Assembly (NCBI GenBank): GCA_038502055.1
Contig: JAXRKN010000019.1
Span: forward strand, 62,001-126,000
DNA length: 64,000 bases
Reading direction: 5' to 3'
DNA from: Tanytarsus gracilentus
Taxonomy: Eukaryota > Arthropoda > Insecta > Diptera > Chironomidae
Shown here: in pieces, positions 23,439 to 35,400 of the stretch
Layout: each line of letters opens with the position of its first letter
Numbering within the stretch: the stretch's first letter is position 1
Position numbers and translations under genes: made by a program
Notes under the pieces: model-generated
What the model was told of the DNA's origin: nothing
Databases searched by the model: none
What the model saw: the letters and a program-made list of their open reading frames with translations, nothing else

Positions 23439-26400
23439 TATAATAATTATAATAATAATAATAATAATAATTATTACTGTTATTATTATTATTATTAGTA
23501 TTTAACTTTTAATTCATTTTGTTATTTTTTTCTTTTCTCATTTTAAAAAAGTTTGGAGAAAAGAAAAAAAAATAACAAAATGAATTAAAAGTTAAATAAT
23601 AATAATAATAATAATAATTAAAATAATAATAATTATTATTATTATTGTTATTATTATTATTAATTTCAAAATTTCTAAAAGTTTCATTTTTAAATTTAAA
23701 CTTTTTTTAATGGAATAACCCAAAGAATTTGCTAAAGAACCGTTAGCCAAAGCTTTAGAATTTAAAATTAAGCTTAAGAACAAATTTTTGAAAAACTTAA
23801 AAACCTTAAAGCTTTTATATTCAATTCTTGAGCTTTTTGTAATTTTTCTTAGATTTTGCTAGCTTTTAATTTATTTTGAAGCTTTAGCTAAATTTATGTT
23901 CAAAAACTTTTTCAATTTAAAAATTTGCTAAAGCTTTTGAAACCGCGAAAACTTTGCAAAAACTAATTTTCATTATTTGCAGAGCTTTTAACAGAAAAAT
24001 TTAAATTTACCAAATCAGTTGATTTTTAACAAATAAAAATTCTAGGTTAAAAATAAAAAATCTTTTTTCGATTGATGAAATTTATTTTTTTTTGGGTAAA
24101 TAGTACAAAAATAACTTTAGTGCTGAAGAAGCTAGTCAAGAGATTTCCATATTTCTGAAAAAAAAACCATTAATTATTTTTTAAAAATTAGCAAACTAAT
24201 CTCACATGGACAGGCATAATAAGCAGTATACAAAGTAGCTGTATCAGCTTGAATTTGAGGAAGAACAACTTCTATCATAGCTTTAGTTACATAGCCATAG
24301 AGATAAGTTTCTCTCGCGTTTGTAGCATCATTCCAAATTAAAGTTGAATTGGGATTAAGTAGTGCATCGATACAAGGATCTCCTGCTCTAGGTGACAATA
24401 ATGATATCAAATCATTGATAGTTGTTAGTGCAGTTTCAAGATCGATCATTGTTGGATCAGTTGGATCAACTAAAAGAGAAATTAAGTCAAATTTTAATAA
24501 CAAAATTGTTTCTCAAAAAGTTACCAGTTGTGGGTTGCACTGCTGCACCACAATTGATGTACTGTTGATAAACATCTGAGACAGAATCTTGAACCAAGTC
24601 GGCGAATACATTATCTTCAACTTGATTATAAGTAGTTCCAGTTGATTGAATATCTTGGGCTATTGTTAAAGCCTCTTCAGTGCTAGCTTGAGCTGTTATA
24701 TAGCAAGGCACATTTCCAGCATTTGAATTTATTTGATTTTGAATTGCAATCTGAAGATCCATGAGTGCAATAATCATATTCGCAATTCTGTCAAACGGAG
24801 CCACTAAAAAAGATTAAATTTTATAATTTTGTTGCAAAATATTTTAAATATAAATTTACTAGTTGTTGTTGTTGGTGGATTTGCACAAGCTTCATAATCA
24901 GCCTGTGCTACACTCAAAGAACTTGAACTTTGTAAATACAATTGAATGTTAGTCAAATCAACTGTCTCGATAGTGTCTTTAATAGTTTGTCCAGTAGATA
25001 CATAAGTTTCTGCGTCACTTCTTGGTGAATCAAAGCATGGTGTAGTTAATCCAGCCATGGAATTTTTTAAGCCAGTCCAACTAGATAAAAGAGCTTCAAC
25101 TTGGGGCAAATATGCGAGATTAGGATTCACTGTTGTTGGTTCAGTTGATCCTTCTGATGGCGTTGGCGCCATTTGAGCGACGCACTCTGGAAGTTGAGTC
25201 ACATACAAGTCTTCAATAATTTCTTGGAAGTCGGCAACATTAATACCGAAGTCTGTCAATCCGAGTATGTCTTTATTAATTGTGGTTTGCTCCATTAATA
25301 CAAGAACATCGTCTATGAGTGTTGCAAGTTCAGCCATGCAAGTTGGGGAATTTGGCTGCTGCGCTGCTAAATCGACTGTGTTATAAAGTGATGTTAAATT
25401 TGTTTGCTGAACGCTGATTTGTTCCAACAACGGTGCCCATGGATCAATGGTCGTTAAGGTCAAGCAAGTTGCAAGATCAGTTTGTAAAACATCATAAGAA
25501 GATTGAGAGTCGGTTAGAGATTTTTGAATATCAACATTTGGAAGTACATCAAAGTTTACGAGAGTAGTGTTTGTGAGTAAAATTGTGAGTTTAGTGGCAT
25601 CCTCAATTGATTGCAAGCAAGATGGATCCTGTGGATTTTGAGTTGCTAATGATGCTAGGAAGGCTTCCAATGCTGTTTGAAGGTTTGTTAGTTGATTTTT
25701 AAGAATAATACGAGTATCTTCGGTTGTTTGTGCACTTGATTCTGTTGTGACTATTGTTGTGGATGCAATATTTTCACATTCAGTAAGTTTTGCAGGATCA
25801 GTAACTGAATCAACCAATAATAACATTTCATCAACACTTGAATTGGCTGAAGTTAGATCTAATGTTCTCAATGAACCTTGAGTATCCGTGACTAACCCTT
25901 TCACACCATCTATGAGATTCATCGATTCAGTATAACAATCGACTAACACTTGATTTGCTTGAACATTTGGATCAGACAGACGATTTTGAAGAATTGTTCG
26001 CATGTTATCTAACAACGGCTGTTGATCAGATAGAGTTTGATCAAGAATTACATATGGATCAATTGTAGTTGAAGTGCTTTCAGTTGTGGATGGACTTTCT
26101 GTTGTGCTTGTGCTTTCAGATGTGATTGGAGTACTTTCTGTTGTCGATGCAATATTTTCACATTCAGTAAGTTTTGCAGGATCAGTAACTGAATCAACCA
26201 ATAATAACATTTCATCAACACTTGAATTGGCTGAAGTTAGATCTAATGTTCTCAATGAACCTTGAGTATCCATGACTAACCCTTTCACACCATCTATGAG
26301 ATTCATCGATTCAGTATAACAATCGACTAACACTTGATTTGCTTGAATATTTGGATCAGACAGACGATTTTGAAGAATTGTTCGCATGTTATCTAACAAT

Positions 26401-29400
26401 GGCTGTTGATCAGATAGAGTTTGATCAAGAATTACATATGGATCAATTGTAGTTGAAGTGCTTTCAGTTGTGGATGTACTTTCTGTTGTGCTTGTGCTTT
26501 CAGATGTGATTGTAGTACTTTCTGTTGTCGATGCAATATTTTCACATTCAGTAAGTTTTGCAGGATCAGTAACTGAATCAACCAATAATAACATTTCATC
26601 AACACTTGAATTGGCTGAAGTTAGATCTAATGTTCTTAATGAACCTTGAGTATCCGTGACTAACCCTTTCACACCATCTATGAGATTCATCGATTCAGTA
26701 TAACAATCGACTAACACTTGATTTGCTTGAATATTTGGATCAGACAGACGATTTTGAAGAATTGTGCGCATGTTATCTAACAACGGCTGTTGATCAGATA
26801 GAGTTTGATCAAGAATTACATATGGATCAATTGTAGTTGAAGTGCTTTCAGTTGTGGATGTACTTTCTGTTGTGCTTGTGCTTTCAGATGTGATTGTAGT
26901 ACTTTCTGTTGTCGATGCAATATTTTCACATTCAGTAAGTTTTGCAGGATCAGTAACTGAATCAACCAATAATAACATTTCATCAACACTTGAATTGGCT
27001 GAAGTTAGATCTAATGTTCTCAATGAACCTTGAGTATCCATGACTAACCCTTTCACACCATCTATGAGATTCATCGATTCAGTATAACAATCGACTAACA
27101 CTTGATTTGCTTGAACATTTGGATCAGACAGACGATTTTGAAGAATTGTTCGCATGTTATCTAACAATGGCTGTTGATCAGATAGAGTTTGATCAAGAAT
27201 TACATATGGATCAATTGTAGTTGAAGTGCTTTCAGTTGTGGATGTACTTTCTGTTGTGCTTGTGCTTGCAGTTTCAGTTGTAATCTCAGTAGCACTTTCT
27301 GTTGTAGTTTCTGCAGAGGCAATGCAAGCATCAAGAGCCGTTATATCAGTTACTATTGCTACATAGCCATTAATTGCCGCAACTAATTCATTGGCGGTTG
27401 CAGTATCACCAGTTGACTGTAAAGTGTCAAGAGCTCTCGCAGTATCATTAATAGCAAGTTTTGAATATTGAACATCCATCAAGAAATCATCGAGACAGAG
27501 AGGATAATCTGCACCAAATGTCTCTTTAAGACTTTCAATGCCAGCAATGAATTCGTTAATAGTAATATAATCTTTCTCTAATTCGATGTAAAGTGGTACA
27601 AATGGATCTTGAGTCGTTGAAGTTGTTTCTGTTGTTGTCGTAGTTACTTCAGTTGTGCTTGTTACTGTCGTCGATTCAGCTGTTGTTGAAAGCATATCAT
27701 CAACACAAAGGCCAACCGAATTCTCATCAGTTACTTGAGCGACTAAGTCAACTATTGAATTAACTGCTGCATCTGCTCCTGGTAAATCATTTGCAAAAGA
27801 TCCAAGTTTTGTTTTCACATCAATTGCAGCAACACTTGCATTTTCAATATCAGCAAGAATCTCATCTAAACATGAAGAATTACCAACTAAATTTATCACT
27901 TCTTGAACTGCATCTTTTGCGTCTTGCAAAAGCAAAATTTGATCATCGAGAGTTTGATAATATGGAGTTAGAGGATCTAAAGTTGTTGAAGTCGATTCTG
28001 TTGTGCTTGTGGTAGTCGTAGGTTCAAGCGTTGATGTACTCGTGGTTGTCGTAGGTTCAAGCGTTGTTGTACTTGTGGTTGTCGTTGGTTCAAGCGTTGT
28101 TGTACTTGTGGTTGTCGTAGGTTCAAGCGTTGTTGTACTCGTGGTTGTCGTTGGTTCAAGCGTTGTTGTACTTGTGGTTGTCGTAGGTTCAAGCGTTGTT
28201 GTACTTGTGGTTGTCGTAGGTTCAAGCGTTGTTGTGCTTTCAGTGGTCGTTGATGACTCTGTGGTAATCTCAGTTGTGCTCGTGGTTTCGGTTGTTGTGC
28301 TGGTCGATTCTGTTACTGTTGTCACTAATGACTCTAAACATATTCGAAGATCTTCAGAAATTGTTTCAACCATCAATGTCATATTTCCTGTTATCAAGTT
28401 TGCTTCATCAAAAGCTGGACGAGTCAAAGAGTCAGCAAAAGTAGTTATTAAATAACCAATTGCTGTATTAACAGAATCAATACTTGCAAGAGCTTCAGTT
28501 AAGCAATCTGGAACTGGTGAATAGTTTGGAAGCATTTCATTTATTGAAGATTTAATGACATCTAAAACTGGACTTGTGTTTGTTAAATTGGTGATAAGAA
28601 CTATGTAAGGATCTTCAGTTGTTGTCGTTGTTATCAATTTACAAGCTTCAAATGCTGCCAGTTGTTCTTCGTACATGGATTGAATAGTTGCAACTACTTG
28701 TTCTGGAGGTGTTGTTTCTACCAATGTTGGTAAACCTTCTATAAAAGCTTGAGCTGCTATCTTGGCAGAATCAACTTCAGTTCTAACTTGATCCAAACAT
28801 AGTTGATCAGCTGGTGAATTATTAACATCATTCAAAAGGACTTCAAGTTGTACATTTAAGTCTTGAAGTTGTTGAATAAAAGGAATCAATGGGTCAAGCG
28901 TTGTTGTGCTTTCAGTGGTCGTTGATGACTCTGTGCTTGTGGTTTCGGTTGTTGTGCTGGTCGATTCTGTTACTGTTGTCACTAATGACTCTAAACATAT
29001 TCGAAGATCTTCAGAAATTGTTTCAACCATCAATGTCATATTTCCTGTTATCAAGTTTGCTTCATCAAAAGCTGGACGAGTCAAAGAGTCAGCAAAAGTA
29101 GTTATTAAATAACCAATTGCTGTATTAACAGAATCAATACTTGCAAGAGCTTCAGTTAAGCAATCTGGAACTGGTGAATAGTTTGGAAGCATTTCATTTA
29201 TTGAAGATTTAATGACATCTAAAACTGGACTTGTGTTTGTTAAATTGGTGATAAGAACTATGTAAGGATCTTCAGTTGTTGTCGTTGTTATCAATTTACA
29301 AGCTTCAAATGCTGCCAGTTGTTCTTCGTACATGGATTGAATAGTTGCAACTACTTGTTCTGGAGGTGTTGTTTCTACCAATGTTGGTAAACCTTCTATA

Positions 29401-32400
29401 AAAGCTTGAGCTGCTATCTTGGCAGAATCAACTTCAGTTCTAACTTGATCCAAACATAGTTGATCAGCTGGTGAATTATTAACATCATTCAAAAGGACTT
29501 CAAGTTGTACATTTAAGTCTTGAAGTTGTTGAATAAAAGGAATCAATGGGTCAAGCGTTGTTGTACTTTTTGTGGTTGCGTTGTTGTCTTGTGGTTGTCG
29601 TGGTTCGTTGTTGTTTGGGTTGTGTGGTTCGGTTGTTGTACTTGTGGTTGTCGTAGGTTCAAGCGTTGTTGTGCTTTCAGTGGTCGTTGATGACTCTGTG
29701 CTTGTGGTTTCGGTTGTTGTGCTGGTCGATTCTGTTACTGTTGTCACTAATGACTCTAAACATATTCGAAGATCTTCAGAAATTGTTTCAACCATCAATG
29801 TCATATTTCCTGTTATCAAGTTTGCTTCATCAAAAGCTGGACGAGTCAAAGAGTCAGCAAAATCAGTTATTAAATAACCAATTGCTCTATTAACAGAATC
29901 AATACTTGCAAGAGCTTCAGTTAAGCAATCTGGAACTGGTGAATAGTTTGGAAGCATTTCATTGATTGAAGATTTAATGACATCTAAAACTGGACTTGTG
30001 TTTGTTAAATTGGTGATAAGAACTATGTAAGGATCTTCAGTTGTTGTCGTTGTAATCAATTTACAAGCTTCAAATGCTGCCAGTTGTTCTTCATACATAG
30101 CTTGAATAATTGCAACAACTTGTTCTGGAGGTGTTGTTTCTACCAATGTTGGTAAACCATCTATAAAAGCTTGAGCTGCTATCTTGGCAGAATCAACTTC
30201 AGTTCTAACTTGATCCAAACATAGTTGATCAGCTGGTGAATTATTGACATCATTCAAAAGGACTTCAAGTTGAACATTTAAGTCTTGAAGTTGTTGAATA
30301 AAAGGAATCAATGGGTCAAGCGTTGTTGTACTTGTTGTCGTAGGTTCAAGCGTTGTTGTACTTGTGGTTGTCGTAGGTTCAAGCGTTGTTGTACTTGTGG
30401 TTGTCGTAGGTTCAAGCGTTGTTGTACTTGTGGTTGTCGTAGGTTCAAGCGTTGTTGTGCTTTCAGTGGTCGTTGATGACTCTGTGCTTGTGGTTTCGGT
30501 TGTTGTGCTGGTCGATTCTGTTACTGTTGTCACTAATGACTCTAAACATATTCGAAGATCTTCAGAAATTGTTAAAACCATCAATGTCATATTTCCTGTT
30601 ATCAAGTTTGCTTCATCAAAAGCTGGACGAGTCAAAGAGTCAGCAAAAGTAGTTATTAAATAACCAATTGCTGTATTAACAGAATCAATACTTGCAAGAG
30701 CTTCAGTTAAGCAATCTGGAACTGGTGAATAGTTTGGAAGCATTTCATTGATTGTAGAATTAATAGCATCCAAGATTGGACTTGTGTTTGTTAAATTGGT
30801 GATAAGAACTATGTAAGGATCTTCAGTTGTTGTCGTTGTTATCAATTTACAAGCTTCAAATGCTGCCAGTTGTTCTTCATACATAGCTTGAATAATTGCA
30901 ACAACTTGTTCTGGAGGTGTTGTTTCTACCAATGTTGGTAAACCATCCATAAAAGCTTGAGCTGATATCTTGGCAGAATCAACTTCAGTTCTAACTTGAT
31001 CCAAACATAGTTGATCAGCTGGTGAATTATTGACATCATTCAAAAGGACTTCAAGTTGAACATTTAAGTCTTGAAGTTGTTGAATAAAAGGAATCAATGG
31101 GTCAAGCGTTGTTGTACTTGTTGTCGTAGGTTCAAGCGTTGTTGTACTTGTTGTCGTAGGTTCAAGCGTTGTTGTACTTGTGGTTGTCGTAGGCTCAAGC
31201 GTTGTTGTACTTGTGGTTGTCGTAGGCTCAAGCGTTGTTGTACTTGTGGTTGTCGTTGGTTCAAGCGTTGTTGTACTTGTGGTTGTCGTAGGTTCAAGCG
31301 TTGTTGTACTTGTGGTTGTTGTAGATTCTGTTGAAGTTGTCGTTGTTGTTTTAGTAAATTCAATTATACAATTTTGTAAATCTTCATTAATTCGATTGAC
31401 AATCAAAGTAAAATTTCCCACTGTTAATTGAGCGTCGATCAATGACAATGTCCGTAATTCACTGATCACACTTTCAATTGAGACAATTGTTTCAGCTGTA
31501 GCTTGTTGTAAAACAGTAAAACATGGCGGTGATGTAGGAAGTTGAGCCATTTGATCAAGAAGTGGTTTTAAATTATTCAATGGAGTCAATTGATCTGTGA
31601 GATTTTTTATTAAAGGCGTGTAAGGATCTTCAGTGGTTGTTGTTGAAGTTGATATGGCAGAACAAGCAGCAAGAGCAGCTACGCCTGCAACATGTCCAGC
31701 AACAACAGTGTCAACCATTGATGTGAGATTTGAATTTGGATCAGAGTAGAGAATATCTAAATTTTTTTTAACAACTGTTGCCAAACTTAAAATTTCGACT
31801 GTGTTATTAACAACAGATTGAACGCAGTTTTGATTAGCATTCGATTGAACAGCATCCATCAATAATTTTGTTAAAGCTGCAATCGCAGTGTCAAGAGCGT
31901 CGTTTAAAACTTTCAATGGATCTATAGTTGTCGTGGATGTTGTGCCTTAAAAAAATTTAATTTAGTTAATGTTATATGCAAATGCAGAGATGAGCATATA
32001 CAATAAACACAAAAAAATTATTAGGAAATTATTTGAATTTTGTATTTTTACTCGATTACAATGTAATTGTCCATCTCTGATTTAAATCACAAAATTAATA
32101 CCTAAAATCCTTTTTTAATCACATATTTAAATGCCAAAAACTTTCACTTTCGTTTTAAATTTTGAAAAATCAAAGAAAATCAATTTGTTAAAGAACTTAC
32201 TTGTTGTTGTTGTGGGATCTTCAGTTGCTAAAGAAACAAATTTAGTTAGTTCAAAAGAAACTTAAGTGCTAAAATCTTACTGGATGTTGACGTTGTCGTT
32301 TGCGTTGCTAAAAGAAAATTTTTTATTTATTTCAAACAGTCAAAATTTATCAAAACTCACTTGAAGTTGTTGTGGGATCTTCAGTTGCTAAAGAAACAAA

Positions 32401-35400
32401 GTTAGTTAATTCAAAAAAACTTAAGTGCTAAAATCTTACTGGATGTTGACGTTGTCGTTTGCGTTGCTAAAAGAAAAATTTTTATTTATTTCAAACAGTC
32501 AAAATTTATCAAAACTCACTTGAAGTTGTTGTAGGATCTTCAGTTGCTAAAGAAACAAAGTTAGTTAATTCAAAAGAAACTTAAGTGCTAAAATCTTACT
32601 GGATGTTGACGTTGTCGTTTGCGTTGCTAAAAGAAAATTTTTTATTTATTTCAAAAAATAAAAATAATCAAAACTCACTTGAAGTTGTTGTGGGATCTTC
32701 AGTTGCTAAAGAAACAAAGTTAGTTAGTTCAAAAAAACTTAAGTGCTAAAATCTTACTGGATGTTGACGTTGTCGTTTGCGTTGCTAAAAAACAAATTTT
32801 TATTTATTTCAAACAGTCAAAATTTATCAAAACTCACTTGAAGTTGTTGTGGGATCTTCAGTTGCTAAAGAAACAGTAAGTTAATTCAAAAAAAATTAAG
32901 TGCTAAAATCTTACTGGATGTTGACGTTGTCGTTTGCGTTGCTAAAATACAAATTTTTATTTATTTCAAACAGTCAAAATTTATCAAAACTCACTTGAAG
33001 TTGTTGTAGGATCTTCAGTTGCTAAAGAAACAAAGTTAGTTAGTTCAAAAAAAATTAAGTGCTAAAATCTTACTGGATGTTGACGTTGTCGTTTGCGTTG
33101 CTAAAATACAAAGTTTTATTTATTTCAAACAGTCAAAATTTTTCAAAACTCACTTGAAGTTGTTGTGGGATCTTCAGTTGCTAAAATGACAGAATTAAAT
33201 TTGTTTTAAAAACATTTAAATTTCTTAATTTTACTTGAAGTTGACGTTGTCGTTTGCGTTGCTAAAAAAACAAAAATTAGTTGATTTAAAAAAAATAAAA
33301 ATAATCAAAACTCACTTGAAGTTGTTGTAGGATCTTCAGTTGCTAAAGAAACAAAGTTAGTTAGTTCAAAAGAAACTTAAGTGCTAAAATCTTACTGGAT
33401 GTTGACGTTGTCGTATCCGTTGCTAAAAAACAAAGTTTTATTTACTTCAAACAGTCAAAATTTATCAAAACTCACTTGAAGTTGTTGTGGGATCTTCAGT
33501 TGCTAAAGAAACAAATTTAGTTAGTTCAAAAGAAACTTAAGTGCTAAAATCTTACTGGATGTTGACGTTGTCGTATCCGTTGCTAAAAGAAAATTTTTTA
33601 TTTATTTCAAACAATCAAAATTTATCAAAACTCACTTGAAGTTGTTGTGGGATCTTCAGTTGCTAAAGAAACAAAGTAAGTTAATTCAAATTAAAATTAA
33701 GTGTTAAAATCTTACTGGATGTTGACGTTGTCGTTTGCGTTGCTAGAAGAAATTTTTTCATTTATTTCAAACAGTCAAAATTTATCAAAACTCACTTGAA
33801 GTTGTTGTGGGATCTTCAGTTGCTAAAGAAACAAAGTTAGTTAATTCAAAAAAACTTAAGTGCTAAAATCTTACTGGATGTTGACGTTGTCGTATCCGTT
33901 GCTAAAAGACAAAGTTTTATTTACTTCAAACAGTCAAAATTTTTCAAAACTCACTTGAAGTTGTTGTGGGATCTTCAGTTGCTAAAATGACAGAATTAAA
34001 TTTGTTTTAAAAACATTTAAATTTCTTAATTTTACTTGAAGTTGACGTTGTCGTTTGCGTTGCTAAAAAAACAAAAATTAGTTGATTTAAAAAAAAATAA
34101 AAATAATCAAAACTCACTTGAAGTTGTTGTAGGATCTTCAGTTGCTAAAGAAACAAAGTTAGTTAGTTCAAAAGAAACTTAAGTGCTAAAATCTTACTGG
34201 ATGTTGACGTTGTCGTATCCGTTGCTAAAAAACAAAGTTTTATTTACTTCAAACAGTCAAAATTTATCAAAACTCACTTGAAGTTGTTGTGGGATCTTCA
34301 GTTGCTAAAATGACAGAATTAAATTTGTTTTAAAAACATTTAAATTTCTTAATTTTACTTGAAGTTGACGTTGTCGTTTGCGTTGCTAAAAAAGACAAAA
34401 ATTAGTTGATTTTAAAAAAAAAATAAAAATAATCAAAACTCACTTGAAGTTGTTGTGGGATCTTCAGTTGCTAAAGAAACAAAGTTAGTTAGTTCAAAAG
34501 AAACTTAAGTGCTAAAATCTTACTGGATGTTGACGTTGTCGTTTGCGTTGCTAAAAAACAAAGTTTTATTTATTTCAAACAGTCAAAATTTATCAAAACT
34601 CACTTGAAGTTGTTGTAGGATCTTCAGTTGCTAAAGAAACAAAGTAAGTTAGTTCAAAAGAAACTTAAGTGCTAAAATCTTACTGGATGTTGACGTTGTC
34701 GTTTGCGTTGCTAAAAGAAAATTTTTTATTTATTTCAAACAGTCAAAATTTTTCAAAACTCACTTGAAGTTGTTGTAGGATCTTCAGTTGCTAAAGAAAC
34801 AAAGTTAGTTAGTTCAAAAAAACTTAAGTGCTAAAATATTACTGGATGTTGACGTTGTCGTATCCGTTGCTAAAAGACAAAGTTATATTTACTTCAAACA
34901 GTCAAAATTTATCAAAACTCACTTGAAGTTGTTGTGGGATCTTCAGTTGCTAAAGAAACAAAGTTAGTTAGTTCAAAAAAACTTAAGTGCTAAAATCTTA
35001 CTGGATGTTGACGTTGTCGTTTGCGTTGCTAAAAAAGACAAAAATTAGTTGATTTTAAAAAAAAATAAAAATAATCAAAACTCACTTGAAGTTGTTGTGG
35101 GATCTTCAGTTGCTAAAGAAACAAAGTAAGTTAGTTCAAAAGAAACTTAAGTGCTAAAATCTTACTGGATGTTGACGTCGTCGTTTCCGTTGCTAAAAAA
35201 ATTTCGTCATTTTTTAACATAATCTTAATCTTACTTGAAGTTGACGTCGTCGTTTCCGTAGCTAAAAAAGACAAAAATAAATTTTTAAACATCAAAAAAA
35301 ATTTAATACTTACTCGAAGTCGTTGTTTCTGTAGTGCTCGTTGTGGTGGTGCTTTCAGTTGTTGTTGTTGTCATCAACGGACATTGTGTCAAATTAAATG

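Noticed and set aside
28003..31431. Val-rich frames on the + strand (SVVVLVVVVG repeats)
   Set aside because: Exact antisense of the Thr codons in the gene A minisatellites; same explanation for Val-rich frames at 17819-18336, 40349-40540 and 58621-58929.
32201..35261. CRISPR-like look: regular short repeats and spacers
   Set aside because: The regular units are splice-site-bounded exons and introns in a eukaryotic gene; the spacers are themselves repeated and there are no cas genes.
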